Shown: positions 17,981-27,600 of the stretch, piece by piece
Numbering within the stretch: the first letter of the stretch is position 1
Layout of the letters: every line of letters starts with the position of its first letter
NCBI RefSeq assembly: GCF_009909195.1
Contig: NZ_JAAAMU010000013.1
Location: 62,001-126,000 of the forward strand
Direction of reading: 5' to 3'
Source of the DNA: Paenibacillus sacheonensis
GTDB taxonomy: Bacteria; Bacillota; Bacilli; Paenibacillales; Paenibacillaceae
DNA: 64,000 bases
The notes under the pieces: model-generated
What the model saw: the letters and a program-made list of their open reading frames with translations, nothing else
Databases searched by the model: none
Told to the model about the DNA's origin: nothing
Made by a program: the position numbers and the translations under genes

Positions 17981-18613
17981 CTACTCCCCGGTCGCTTCCT
18001 TGGCATGCGGACAGTAGCGGTTCATTAGCGCGATCGTCTCGGCATCCTGCGGCAAGCCGCGCTCCGCCAGCTGCGCGGTGATGGACTCGCGGTCAGGCTG
18101 CTTCAGGTTCTGGCCGAACTTAAATTTTCCTATCACCCGGTCCGCATCGATACGCACGACGGCTACGCCTTTCAGGCGCGGGATGTAATCGGGATCCTCG
18201 GAATCGATTTCCTTGTAGCCGCCCTCCGGCTGCAGCTTGCGCATGAGGGCTTCCAGCGCCGCTGCTTTCTCCGCGGGATCGTCGACGACGACGGCATGTC
18301 CGTCGACACGCACCGATTTGAAATAAGCCGTCGCCGGGCAGGCCATTAGCGGATCGCTGAAGTACGACGGGATGACGGCATACTCCTTTGCGGCCATGAA
18401 GGTGACACGCTGGTTTTTCTTTAGTTGGGTCATTTTCTCCCCGATCCGGCTGCCGTGAAAATAGATGGATCCGCCCACGTAAACGAAGTTGAGCGGCGTC
18501 ATCGAGGGCTCTCCGTCAGGCGTGGCGGTACCGAGAAAGCCAAAGCTCATCTCTTCCAAGAAGCTTGTGATTTCTTCCTGATCTTCGTTGATTTCGAATT
18601 CCGCTCTGCGCAT
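17981..18613 (-). CDS. Pyridoxamine 5'-phosphate oxidase-fold flavoprotein
   Basis: A 210-residue PPOX-family split-barrel protein (FMN or F420/heme-binding class). The family pattern is EEMSFGFLGTATPDGEPSMTP near residue 20 and IYFHGSRIGEKMTQLKKN near residue 55. I chose ATG 18613 (MRRAEFEI), which has a GGAGG site; the longer upstream reading starts inside the promoter region of the divergent gene. It is divergent from a MocR-type regulator, a common pairing that suggests it is the regulator's target. The reaction is unknown; it is too distant to call it PdxH. Confidence 0.82.
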   Translation of the reverse strand: MRRAEFEINEDQEEITSFLEEMSFGFLGTATPDGEPSMTPLNFVYVGGSIYFHGSRIGEKMTQLKKNQRVTFMAAKEYAVIPSYFSDPLMACPATAYFKSVRVDGHAVVVDDPAEKAAALEALMRKLQPEGGYKEIDSEDPDYIPRLKGVAVVRIDADRVIGKFKFGQNLKQPDRESITAQLAERGLPQDAETIALMNRYCPHAKEATGE

Positions 18614-18662
18614 AGGGTTTCCTCCATTCTTCCAATCGAATGTTCCTAGCATACCGTGCACA

Positions 18663-18703
18663 TTGACAATCCAAAAGATCCAATTATGATTACTTTTATT
18701 GGA
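18663..18703 (+). promoter_or_regulatory. Sigma-A promoter with overlapping operator in the MocR/PPOX divergent region
   Basis: TTGACA (18663-18668), 16-base spacer, TATGAT (18685-18690). The inverted repeat TCCAAT (18679-18684) and ATTGGA (18698-18703), 13 bases apart, overlaps the -10, a placement that fits autorepression by the MocR protein. TCCAAA at 18670-18675 may be a third half site. Confidence 0.6.
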
Positions 18704-18746
18704 CCACTATTTGGAGAAGAGGCTGCTGAGAAAGGCAGGTGACAAG

Positions 18747-20246
18747 ATGGATATCGATTTTCGCATGGCGTACGAACGTTATTACGAGGAGCTGGGACGC
18801 AAGACGGAAGCCGTATTCCAAGCGCTGCGGGAGAACATCGTGAACGGAACGCTGCCCCCCGGGACGAGGCTGCCGTCGAGCCGCAAGCTGGCCGATTTGT
18901 ACGGCTTGTCGCGCGGCTCCGTGAACGCGGCGTACGATATGCTCATCGCGGAGGGGTTCGCGCGGGCGGAAGGGGGCAGCGGGACCTTCGTTTCGTTCGG
19001 CGTCCCGCTGCAAGGAAGCGGCAATGCTTCGGGTAAGCCTGCCGGAGCCGCGCCGCTCGCGCTGTCGGCTTGGGGCGAACGATTGGTGGTATCGAAAGAG
19101 CGGTTCAGTTTCATCGAGAGTCATCCGCTGAATCCGAACGACGGGCTTCGGGCAGGGATCAGCTTTCGCTTGCGGGAAACGGAATCGAATCTGTTTCCGG
19201 CCGGAGAATGGAAATCCGCCTTGTATGCGGAGATCAGGGACATGATGGAGGCGTTCCCGGCCATAACGGCTCCTCCGGATGGGTACCTTCCTTTGCGAGA
19301 GGCGATCGCGCATGACCTCCGCCGAGAACGAGGCATTCGTGCCGATGCCGCCAGCGTCATGATTACGAACGGTTCCATGCAGGCGATCGCGCTGTTGTCC
19401 ATGCTGCTCGTCGAACCCGGCATGCCCGTAGTGGTGGAGAATCCGAGTTATTCCGGCATTAAGCGTGCCATCACCGCGCAAGGAGGGACGCTGCTGGCAG
19501 CCGCCGTCGACGATCACGGCATCGTGCCGGCGAATTGGGAAGCAAACCTGCTGCTCGTCACGCCGACCCGGCAGTTCCCGACCGGTGCCGTGCTGTCGGC
19601 TTCGCGGCGCGCTCAGCTGCTAGCGTGGGCATCGCGGCGTGGAGCCGTCATTGTCGAGGACGATTACGACAGCGAGCTGCGCTGGGGCGGACGGCCCGTG
19701 GAGCCGCTGAAGGCGCTGGATCGCGAGGGCCGCGTCGTCTACATCGGTACGTTCTCGAAGACGATGTTCGTGGATTTGCGCCTCGGTTATGTCGTTCTTC
19801 CGAACTCCTTGCAGGAGCCGTTCAGACTGGCGAAGGCGCTGCTCGAGCCGCATCCGTCGGCGCTGGTGGAGCAGCGGGCGATGGCGCGTTTTATCGGAGG
19901 CGGTGCCTATGCGAAGCATGTCCGGCGCATGAAGCGGATCATCGGGAGAAGGCTGCGGACGTTTCAGGAAGAGGTGGATGCGCGTCTCGCCCGCTGGTTC
20001 CGTTTCGTGCCTGCGGATGCGGGGCTGCATATGTTCGCGGAGTGGCGAGGGGATGCCCGGCGATATGCCGTGCTGAGGGAACGCTGCGCCGAACGGGGCG
20101 TCGATTGGTCCGTCGGGGATTCACTATGGGAGGGCGGGGCGCCTAGGTGCTCGGCATTGTTCGGGTTCGCGCATTTGCGGGAAGAGCAGATTGTACGAGG
20201 CGGGGCGATTATCGAGGCGGCGTGCATAGAGCTGGATCGTGGCTAA
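18747..20246 (+). CDS. MocR/PdxR-type transcriptional regulator (GntR HTH fused to aminotransferase domain)
   Basis: A 499-residue fusion. Residues ~15-90 are a GntR winged helix (LPSSRKLADLYGLSRGSVNAAYD region), and residues ~150-499 are a fold-type-I aminotransferase-like sensor. The PLP-binding Lys is kept in the motif YIGTFSKTMF, as is the Asp of the VEDDYDSE motif, so PLP binding is likely. ATG 18747 follows AAAGGCAGGTGACAAG. MocR proteins often regulate vitamin B6 or GABA genes divergent from themselves; here the divergent gene codes for a PPOX flavoprotein, so B6-related control is plausible but unproven. Confidence 0.87.
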   Translation: MDIDFRMAYERYYEELGRKTEAVFQALRENIVNGTLPPGTRLPSSRKLADLYGLSRGSVNAAYDMLIAEGFARAEGGSGTFVSFGVPLQGSGNASGKPAGAAPLALSAWGERLVVSKERFSFIESHPLNPNDGLRAGISFRLRETESNLFPAGEWKSALYAEIRDMMEAFPAITAPPDGYLPLREAIAHDLRRERGIRADAASVMITNGSMQAIALLSMLLVEPGMPVVVENPSYSGIKRAITAQGGTLLAAAVDDHGIVPANWEANLLLVTPTRQFPTGAVLSASRRAQLLAWASRRGAVIVEDDYDSELRWGGRPVEPLKALDREGRVVYIGTFSKTMFVDLRLGYVVLPNSLQEPFRLAKALLEPHPSALVEQRAMARFIGGGAYAKHVRRMKRIIGRRLRTFQEEVDARLARWFRFVPADAGLHMFAEWRGDARRYAVLRERCAERGVDWSVGDSLWEGGAPRCSALFGFAHLREEQIVRGGAIIEAACIELDRG

Positions 20247-20405
20247 GGCTGGTATGGAATTATCGCTGGTCGGCTGTTACGCCGACCGACTAGTGCAGCC
20301 GCGGTTGGTCAGCGCAAAAGTATGCTATTCGAAAATAGGTGGATGAAAAATATTCCTTTCTAAGTTATGATGGTTAAAAAGAACTAGTCATAGCGAGGGG
20401 ATCAT

Positions 20406-20801
20406 ATGTCTATAGAACTAAACGTTGCGCATTGTCCCGAATGCGGGAACATTTTTCAGAAGAACCTGCGCAATATGTGCTCGAACTGCATGGCTAGCGA
20501 GGACCAAGAGATCGACGCGATCGAGAGGGCGCTGCGGCGCAATCGTTTCATGACGAACGAACAAGCAGGGGAAGCGGCGGTCGTTCCCGTCCCGCGCATT
20601 CGGAGCCTGATCCGCCGAAACCGGCTGAAGCTTTACGAGTACCCCAATTTGGCAGACGCCTGCGACCTCTGCGGGGAAGCGACCCGGCAGGGAAAGCTGT
20701 GCGGGGCTTGCTTGAAGCGGATTAAAGGCGAGATCGAACAGGACCGGGAAAAGCTGCTTGTCAAGCGCGAGCAGGTATTCTTGATGAAGCATAGACGCTG
20801 A
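20406..20801 (+). CDS. yvyF: YvyF-like flagellar-operon-type zinc-ribbon protein (TIGR03826 type)
   Basis: A 131-residue protein with two Cys pairs at each end: CPECG and CSNC at residues ~10-30, and CDLCG and CGAC at ~88-103. Between them is a short helix-turn-helix-like stretch (ERALRRNRFMTNEQAGEAA). The pattern and length match the YvyF family, which in Bacilli is usually encoded between comF and flgM in the late flagellar operon. Here it stands alone: no comF, flgM or flgK is next to it. ATG 20406 follows GCGAGGGGATCAT. Its function is unknown in general; the orphan position is odd. Confidence 0.75.
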   Translation: MSIELNVAHCPECGNIFQKNLRNMCSNCMASEDQEIDAIERALRRNRFMTNEQAGEAAVVPVPRIRSLIRRNRLKLYEYPNLADACDLCGEATRQGKLCGACLKRIKGEIEQDREKLLVKREQVFLMKHRR

Positions 20802-20834
20802 TTCGGGATGTTCATATAAGCAAAAGCAAAGCAC

Positions 20835-20866
20835 AAACGGCAGGCCACTTGGCCTGCCGTTTTCGT
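20835..20866. terminator. Bidirectional terminator between yvyF-like and psd genes
   Basis: AAACGGCAGGCC pairs with GGCCTGCCGTTT around a 4-base loop, with T and A runs on either side, between convergent genes. Confidence 0.87.
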
Positions 20867-20937
20867 TAGCGTTGGTGCATATGCGATTTCCATGCTATAC
20901 CGTATGGGGATTAACGCTGCTTTCTTTCGTCGCGACG

Positions 20938-21726
20938 CTAGCTTGGTACAAGCGTGCCGAGCTTCTCGCCCATGCGCACCTTGAGGCCGGTTTGCATGTC
21001 CGTTCGCGGTTTGAAGCTGTCGTCCTCCGTGAGGAGCACGACGGTGGAACCGAATTCGAAGTAGGCGAGGTCGTCGCCTTTCTCCATTTTGTCGCGCAGC
21101 GGCTGAACGTATTGAATGCTGCTGACGTTCATGGCGCCGACTTTGACGATCGCCGTCTCGGCGCTTGCATGGCGCATGTACGTGATCAGCCGTTCATTGC
21201 GGCTTAGCACGCGGCGCATATGGCGGAGACCGAAATCGTTGACGGGATAAACCTTGCCTTCGACATGCTCGCGTTCCACGATGGTGCCGGCGATCGGCGT
21301 ATGTATGCGATGATAATCGGTCGGGCTTAAGTAGAGGACCATATAGTAGCCGTTCTTGTAATTCTCCATGCGCGGCGAGAGGTTCAGCAGTTCCTCGATC
21401 GTATAATCCTGGCCTTTGACGTTCAGGATCGTCCCTTGCTTAATCGGTCCGCAGCCGGTGACGAGCGCATCCACAGGACTGACGAGCGCGTTCGGGTCCG
21501 TATCGATCGGCCGTGAGCCCGCTTTCAAACGCCTCGTGAAAAATTCGTTGAGCGTGCGGTATTCATGCAGCTGTTTCTCCGCTTCCTGAACGGCGATGCC
21601 GTACATCCGGGCGAATCTAGGAATAAAGCGCCGGCTGGCCGGCGACTGGGCGAATCGACCGGTTATGCGCGAAATCCATTTGCGCGAGCTTAGCTCGGTC
21701 ATGGATCGGAGCAGCCATTTGGTCAT
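20938..21726 (-). CDS. psd: Phosphatidylserine decarboxylase proenzyme
   Basis: A 262-residue membrane-associated enzyme that decarboxylates phosphatidylserine to phosphatidylethanolamine. The active-site parts are visible: Asp in SPVDALV (near 86), His in DYHRIHTP (near 138), and the self-cleavage site GST in FEFGSTVVLL (near 227), where the Ser becomes the pyruvoyl group. The length fits the short bacterial type. The stop is 72 bases from the shared terminator. The start ATG 21726 has an AGAGAGG site rather far away (about 15 bases). No pssA gene is adjacent, unlike in B. subtilis. Confidence 0.92.
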   Translation of the reverse strand: MTKWLLRSMTELSSRKWISRITGRFAQSPASRRFIPRFARMYGIAVQEAEKQLHEYRTLNEFFTRRLKAGSRPIDTDPNALVSPVDALVTGCGPIKQGTILNVKGQDYTIEELLNLSPRMENYKNGYYMVLYLSPTDYHRIHTPIAGTIVEREHVEGKVYPVNDFGLRHMRRVLSRNERLITYMRHASAETAIVKVGAMNVSSIQYVQPLRDKMEKGDDLAYFEFGSTVVLLTEDDSFKPRTDMQTGLKVRMGEKLGTLVPS

Positions 21727-21873
21727 GCCGGAAGTTCACGTCCTCTCTTGATAGGGGCAGTTCTAGATGGTTTGGGACTAGTGTGACATATCGCGGGGCA
21801 ATTATCAATAGACGACATTTCCAGATGTTTAAGCCGGCTCCCGTCTGCGAATGATGGGGATGAGGTGATTGCG

Positions 21874-22164
21874 ATGCTAGGATTGGTAATATTGGCCGCC
21901 GTTGTCGGCGGGGTACTGCTGCTTTGGCTGAGGCTTGCTCACGAGAGTGCCAGGTGGCTGCTGGACGTGCTGGCGGTTGCGGCCTATTTGTTATTCTTTG
22001 GGGAATCCGCCCATGCCGTGATGAAGACGCTGCTCGATGATACGGTGTTCATGACCCAGGTGCACGAGGTGCTGCTAAGCCCGCTGTTTCTGATCAGCGG
22101 CGCCTATTTCGGCCCGTACGGCTTAAGTCTCCTGCTGGCTCAAATATGGCGGAGGGACAAATAG
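21874..22164 (+). CDS. Small hypothetical membrane protein
   Basis: A 96-residue protein with about three hydrophobic stretches: residues 1-18, 28-46 and 66-86, and a positive C-terminus (WRRDK). I chose ATG 21874, seven bases after GATGAGGTG, over GTG 21865. I do not recognise the family. It lies between divergently placed psd and a downstream glycosyltransferase gene (108 bases away), so it may share a transcript with the latter. Confidence 0.65.
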   Translation: MLGLVILAAVVGGVLLLWLRLAHESARWLLDVLAVAAYLLFFGESAHAVMKTLLDDTVFMTQVHEVLLSPLFLISGAYFGPYGLSLLLAQIWRRDK

Positions 22165-22272
22165 TTGGGCCGGCCGCAGTGAGGCGAAACAGGCGTATGG
22201 CGGTTGCCGGCTTGGCTTCGCCGCGTATGCTGTAACAGCACATTTTCTAATCGGAGAGGCGGTCTGCGCGCC

Positions 22273-23424
22273 ATGGATAAACCCAAAGTCGCCTTTGTGA
22301 CGCCGGGTACGTTTCCTCTGCCTTCCCCTACCAGCAGCTCCGTCGAGCGAGTCGTCGAGAAAACCGTGCCGCTCCTCGTTCCCTATGTCGATGCTCATAT
22401 TTACGGGCGTCTCAGCCGTTCGCTCGGCAAGCGGGGGAACGTCGGCGGAGCGGCAATCGAGCGGTTTCCGGCTGCGAGCAAGCAGCGTTATATCCAGTGC
22501 GTCAGACGCGCGGTCGGCAAGCTGCGGCTTGACGTCCTGCAAGTGGAGAACCGTCCGCGCTACGTACTCAAGCTGAAGCAGGCGCAGCCTGCGAAGCAGA
22601 TTTGGCTGAACCTGCATTCCAATACGTTCATTCGGGAGCGGGCCATCCCGTCGCAGACGTTGTCCCGTTGTTTTCACGCGGCCGACCGCATCATCGTGAA
22701 CAGCGAGTTTCTAAAGGAGGATGCGGCGAATCGCGTGCCGGGGTGCGCGCATAAGCTGTGCGTCGTCTATCCGGGCGTGGACGTGGAGCGTTTCCCATCG
22801 CAATATTCGGCGGCGGGTTCGCTGCGAAGAGCGGAGCTCCGCAGGAGGCGCAATTGGCTCGGGCGCAGCGTCGTGCTGTTCATGGGCCGGCTTCAGGAGA
22901 TCAAAGGGGTCCATCATCTGCTCAAGCTGATGCCACAGCTGATCAAAGAGCATCCATCCGTGCTGCTCGTGATCGTCGGCGGCGCGTTCTACGGCTCGAA
23001 TCGGACAACCGCCTACGTCCGCATGCTGCACCGGCTGGGACGCACGATGAAGGGTCATGTGACCTTCGTCCCGTACGTGCCGTATTCCGAGGTGCCGAGC
23101 TGGTTTCTCGGGGCTGACGTCGCGGTCGTTCCGTCCGGCAACCGGGAGGCGTTCGGTCTCGTGAACGTGGAGGCGATGGCCTGCGGGCTGCCTGTCGTCG
23201 CGACCCGCGCGGGCGGCATGAAGGAAATTATCGATGACGGCGTGACGGGGTATTTGGTGGACCCGGAGCATGTCGTGACGGAGATGCGCTCGCGGCTGCT
23301 GGAGCTCTTGTGCAACGAACGGCTGCGCCAAGAGATGGGCTGCCAAAGCCGCAAACGGGTAGAGCAGCACTTCACGTGGCAGCATTCGGCGAACCGCTGG
23401 CTGGAGCTGTTGAGAGAGCCGTAA
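22273..23424 (+). CDS. Glycosyltransferase family 4 protein (YtcC/spore-coat type)
   Basis: A 383-residue GT-B glycosyltransferase. The N-terminal acceptor domain has the stretch TPGTFPLPSPTSSSVERVVE. The C-terminal nucleotide-sugar domain carries FMGRLQEIKGVHHLLKLMP and the EX7E retaining motif (EAFGLVNVEAMACGLPVVAT). ATG 22273 follows GGAGAGGCGG. There are no membrane segments. Similar proteins glycosylate spore-coat or cell-surface material; the glycosylation island begins about 15 kb further on, so a link is possible but not shown. Confidence 0.85.
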   Translation: MDKPKVAFVTPGTFPLPSPTSSSVERVVEKTVPLLVPYVDAHIYGRLSRSLGKRGNVGGAAIERFPAASKQRYIQCVRRAVGKLRLDVLQVENRPRYVLKLKQAQPAKQIWLNLHSNTFIRERAIPSQTLSRCFHAADRIIVNSEFLKEDAANRVPGCAHKLCVVYPGVDVERFPSQYSAAGSLRRAELRRRRNWLGRSVVLFMGRLQEIKGVHHLLKLMPQLIKEHPSVLLVIVGGAFYGSNRTTAYVRMLHRLGRTMKGHVTFVPYVPYSEVPSWFLGADVAVVPSGNREAFGLVNVEAMACGLPVVATRAGGMKEIIDDGVTGYLVDPEHVVTEMRSRLLELLCNERLRQEMGCQSRKRVEQHFTWQHSANRWLELLREP

Positions 23425-23525
23425 TGGCAGGAGAGAAGCAGCACTGTAAAAATAAGGTTGATAATTGTCGGATGTGTGCGTAAAATAGGGAGTAATTCGA
23501 GAACTTATGGATCCTAAGCAACAGG

Positions 23526-23577
23526 AAGCACCTGATTGCAGGCTGGTTTATTCAGCTTGCAGCAGGTGCTTTTTTTC
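23526..23577 (+). terminator. Terminator after the GT4 gene
   Basis: AAGCACCTG (23526-23534) pairs with CAGGTGCTT (23563-23571), with an inner GCAGGCTG/CAGCTTGC pair, followed by seven T. The rest of the 320-base gap holds a weak extended -10 (TGGTAGAAT, 23656-23664) for the next gene. Confidence 0.88.
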
Positions 23578-23744
23578 GTTTCTCGCGGGTTGGGGGACCT
23601 GGAGAAACTTTGGGGATTTTTTAAGAGGCAGGTCTCGTCGAAATCTAGCGAAGGGTGGTAGAATATGTTAATTGAGGCGGCGTAATAGTACGCTGCAATT
23701 GTTAAGCATGATCGCGAAACCGATTTATCGAGGAGGAAACAAAG

Positions 23745-24689
23745 ATGAAGAAGATTAAATTGACGACTGCGGTACTCGCGGCACTGACATTGACAGGCAG
23801 CGCACTTGGAGGGGCTTCTATTTCAGCTGAGGAATCTACTAAAATGACGTACAGCCTACCAATAAAGTTGCTCTACAATGCACGCCAATTGCCAAGCGAC
23901 GTGCAGCCAGAGAATGTAAATGGCACGACGCTTGTGCCTTTGCGAGTGGTATCGGACAAGCTTGGCGGCGATTTGACGCTGACAGGGAAGAACATTAGCA
24001 TCGTGAAGGGGAAGAGTACCCTTGCGCTTACGATCGGGGCATCGACAGCCACGATTAATGGCATTACGACGAAGCTGTCTGTGCCAGTGAAGGTAGTAAA
24101 GGGGCGGACGCTCGTTCCGTTGCGTGTCGTGAGTGAAGGGCTCGGCGTGGCTGTGGAGTGGGATGCGGTGAATCAGTTTGTTTGGATTGGCAATAAGGAT
24201 GTACCGAAGCTCGAGGATGCGATTAAACCGGAAGATATTAAGCCGTATGCGCATTATTATGCGAAGGATCCGTATTTTTTAAAAAATTTTCTGAGTGAAG
24301 GTGATAAACCATTCACTACGGCAAGAGTTGTTACACAACAGGACTTTCCATTGATTATTTCCGGTGATATTTATTACCGAATGGATCTTGCTCGGGATCC
24401 TAAAGGAAGAACATATACAAGGGCGAGTACGACGGATAAAGGCGTTATGGGGCGGACGTTTCTGTTTTTACAAACGGGGGAACATGTGAAGGTTCGGGGC
24501 GAAGTAAATTATTACCGTGAAAATATTGGGAAAGAGTTACGAATTCATTATAACGATGTGGTAAGTAAGGATGACTTTTGGAATCTTGGTATAAAGGATT
24601 ACGAGAAGCTATCAATGAGAAGTATTGAATATATTGATATCTATGCGGACTCAGATGCCAAGATTCTATTCAAAAACCCTTGGAGGTAA
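23745..24689 (+). CDS. Secreted protein with copper-amine-oxidase N-terminal domain
   Basis: A 314-residue exported protein: signal peptide to about residue 28 (cleavage near SISA-EE), then two half-repeats of the CuAO_N1 domain, recognisable by NGTTLVPLRVVSDKLG (near 63) and KGRTLVPLRVVSEGLG (near 124). The C-terminal half (~160-314) is unlike anything I know. These domains serve as wall- or S-layer-associated modules in Paenibacillaceae and have no enzyme activity. It follows GAGGAGGAAACAAAG and its stop is three bases before the ATG of the giant downstream gene, whose ribosome site lies within this gene. The 3' half is clearly AT-rich. Confidence 0.83.
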   Translation: MKKIKLTTAVLAALTLTGSALGGASISAEESTKMTYSLPIKLLYNARQLPSDVQPENVNGTTLVPLRVVSDKLGGDLTLTGKNISIVKGKSTLALTIGASTATINGITTKLSVPVKVVKGRTLVPLRVVSEGLGVAVEWDAVNQFVWIGNKDVPKLEDAIKPEDIKPYAHYYAKDPYFLKNFLSEGDKPFTTARVVTQQDFPLIISGDIYYRMDLARDPKGRTYTRASTTDKGVMGRTFLFLQTGEHVKVRGEVNYYRENIGKELRIHYNDVVSKDDFWNLGIKDYEKLSMRSIEYIDIYADSDAKILFKNPWR

Positions 24690-24691
24690 AT

Positions 24692-27600
24692 ATGGGGCGA
24701 TTACTGAAAAGAAGTCTTTCTCTTTTACTTCTAATTACTTTTTTGTTTCAATTCCTGTTCCCTGTAATATCTAGCAATATAGCTAATGCAGAAGAACTGG
24801 ATTTTGGGAATGCCTTTATTAAACCTTATGCGGTAGGCACAAAGCGATATGCTGTTGGTTTCATGAGTTACGAAATATGGACAAACTCTGCAGGTGAGTG
24901 GACAACCTATGCGCCTGGTGAAGGAGTTCCTCCTAGCGACCTTTCTTGGTCATATTCTTTTAGTTTTCCAGGTAGGTCGGTTAAAAGTGTCAAAGCTTAT
25001 AACTTTGACGGGAGTGATAGCCATGAAACTTATTTTAAAGAGTCTCGTAGTACCGATGATTTTGCATCTTACATGTTATATTTCGCAAACAATGCAGGCT
25101 CTCCTATAACAAGCGATCTTACAGGTAAAGGGACAAGTAATGTCAGTTTCAAGGTCAACTTACCAGGAAAACTAGAAACAAGTTCAGGACAATACTGGAA
25201 TGTTATATTAAAGGATCACCCAAATGAAACCTTTGGTCTATTAGTCCAGGCTCGACGTTATTATTTTCCCATCGTGTTTGAATTCGAGCTGAAAGGTCAC
25301 TATGAAACGCATAGTTTCTCGACAACCGGCGAGCAATTAGATAGCTTATCACCAAGCAAATCTGGAGATATGATTGCTGGCCAGTCTTATCCTCCCGCCC
25401 CGCCTGTCATTCCAGGATACACTTACGCGGGGAAGTATAAGAAAACCGTTGATGGTAGTGATCCACAAGCTTCTCCATTCATTACGGGGACGCCGTCATT
25501 TACCTACAATGGTGATTTCGACACCTACAAAGTAAACTACTATTACGATAAGAATTCTGCCGATGGCAAAGTAATCATTAAGCATTTAGACATGAATGAT
25601 AACAGCCTGGACGGCGTCGCTGGACTATACGATAGGGAGCAGGTATTGAAAGAAGGAACCGCGTATTCATTCTCGCATGAAGTTCCGACCGGCTCAGGCT
25701 ATACCTACTCCGGCTACAAGATATTGCCGAGCGGTCCCCTAATAACCGGAGAATACAATCTCGGGACATTTACGAAGGCTGCCTTTCCGAATCCCGTCAT
25801 TTTGAACTATTACTACGACGTAGACTCGACCGCCTCGCCCGGCGAGATCAACCTCCGCCACATGGTTCGCGCAGGACCGACCGGCGTATACACCTTGGCG
25901 AAGCAGCAAACAGTTCCCATCGCTGCGCTGCCCTCCAGCGCCTCTTATGGGTACGATGCCGACTATGGGAACTTTATAGGCAGCAACTTATCCTATCTCT
26001 CTTATTCCGGCACGGTCACGCCGAAGACCAGTCAATCGGTGACCGTCAACGCGGCCACGCCCAAAGCGTATGTATCCTTTTTCTACGAGAAACCCATCTC
26101 CTTCACAGGCGATTTCGATGTCCTGCCGAACACCCTCCCCTATAAAGCTTCATTCGCGCTTCATCTCAAAAACTTTCAATTAAACGGTTGTATCTATCAA
26201 TCCCATACGTTCAAAATCGAACGCGGCGGTACGTGGACCGGCAGCCCGGTCACCAGCCAAACGACGGACTCGACATATACGTACGGCTCCTATCCATGGG
26301 TTATTGGAGTCGGCATCCATAATGTCTACATGCAGATCGTGACGAGCTGCGGGACCTCCGACTGGATCGGCCCGAAGCCGCTCACCGTAACGGGGCCAAC
26401 CGTCAACAATCCGCCGACGTTCAGTATCGGCTTCGTCGATCCCGGTCAACCGACCAAACCGCTGCACCAAGTCGTCGAAGGCACGACGCTTAATCTCGTC
26501 TACATTAATGATCCAACCGTGCCTACGCCAAACGATCCGGACGGGGACAATCTTTACTTCATGGGCTTCGACTACTCGGCGGGGTCGCCGTTCGTGCAGT
26601 CGATTCCTTCGAAGAGCATCGAGTATGTCGATGGTCAGCATAACCTCACCATGGATTCGCTCGGATTCCAGAACATCTGCGGCCAAATGCGTGACGAGTG
26701 GGGAGCGACAGCTAAAGCATGTACGTATATCGAGGTCGTGCCGAAGAACCCGGTCCCGGTCATCGACTGTCCGCCTTCGGTCATCGCGAATCATCCGATT
26801 CCGGCGGGGGCCATTAACGGCAGCCGGAGCTACAGTCCAATCTCGTACTTGAAGATCGATCATAGCCGCGACGAATGGACGAATAAGAAGAGCAGCTATC
26901 CGAATCCGGAGACGACGGATATCACGGTGCAAGTTTCGCTTTCCGTCTATGATGAGAACGGACTGAAATCACTGGATCCGGCCACGTGCACGATTATCGT
27001 CCAACCGGATCTGCCGCCGGTCGCCAAACTCGTCGTTCCGCCGCTCTCGGTGCGCGGCACGCAGCTGGACATGCTCAATAAATCGACGAGCCCGGACGGC
27101 GATGCGATCGTGACCGCGGCCTACAAATACAAGTACGACGCGAATAACAACGGTTTCTCCGACGACGCTTGGAAAACCGTGAGCGGTACGCTGACCAAGC
27201 TGCAGTTTACGCCAACGAAGGTCGGGAAGTACTTGTATTATTTGAAAGTCACGGAGGAATATGGCCAGTGGGACGATACGGACTCCGATCCGCCGGCGAC
27301 GCTGACGCTGGATGTCGTGAACAACGCACCTGAAGTCTCTTTCGAGATGGAGGGTAATAATCCGCAGCCGAATTTGGATCCGTACACGCGCATTACTGCC
27401 GATGACATGTTAAAGTGGCCAACATACGTACCCGGCACGAATAATTTGGTCAACAATATCAACCATCTGTGGCGGTCAAGCGCAGGCAATCTGATAAGCG
27501 GCGAAGGCCGGAATTTTGGCAAACAGGATTCGGGTGTCTACGAATACTCGATGACGCGTTGGAGCGATACCAAGTCCCAATTCGATGCGTTTCCGCTCGC

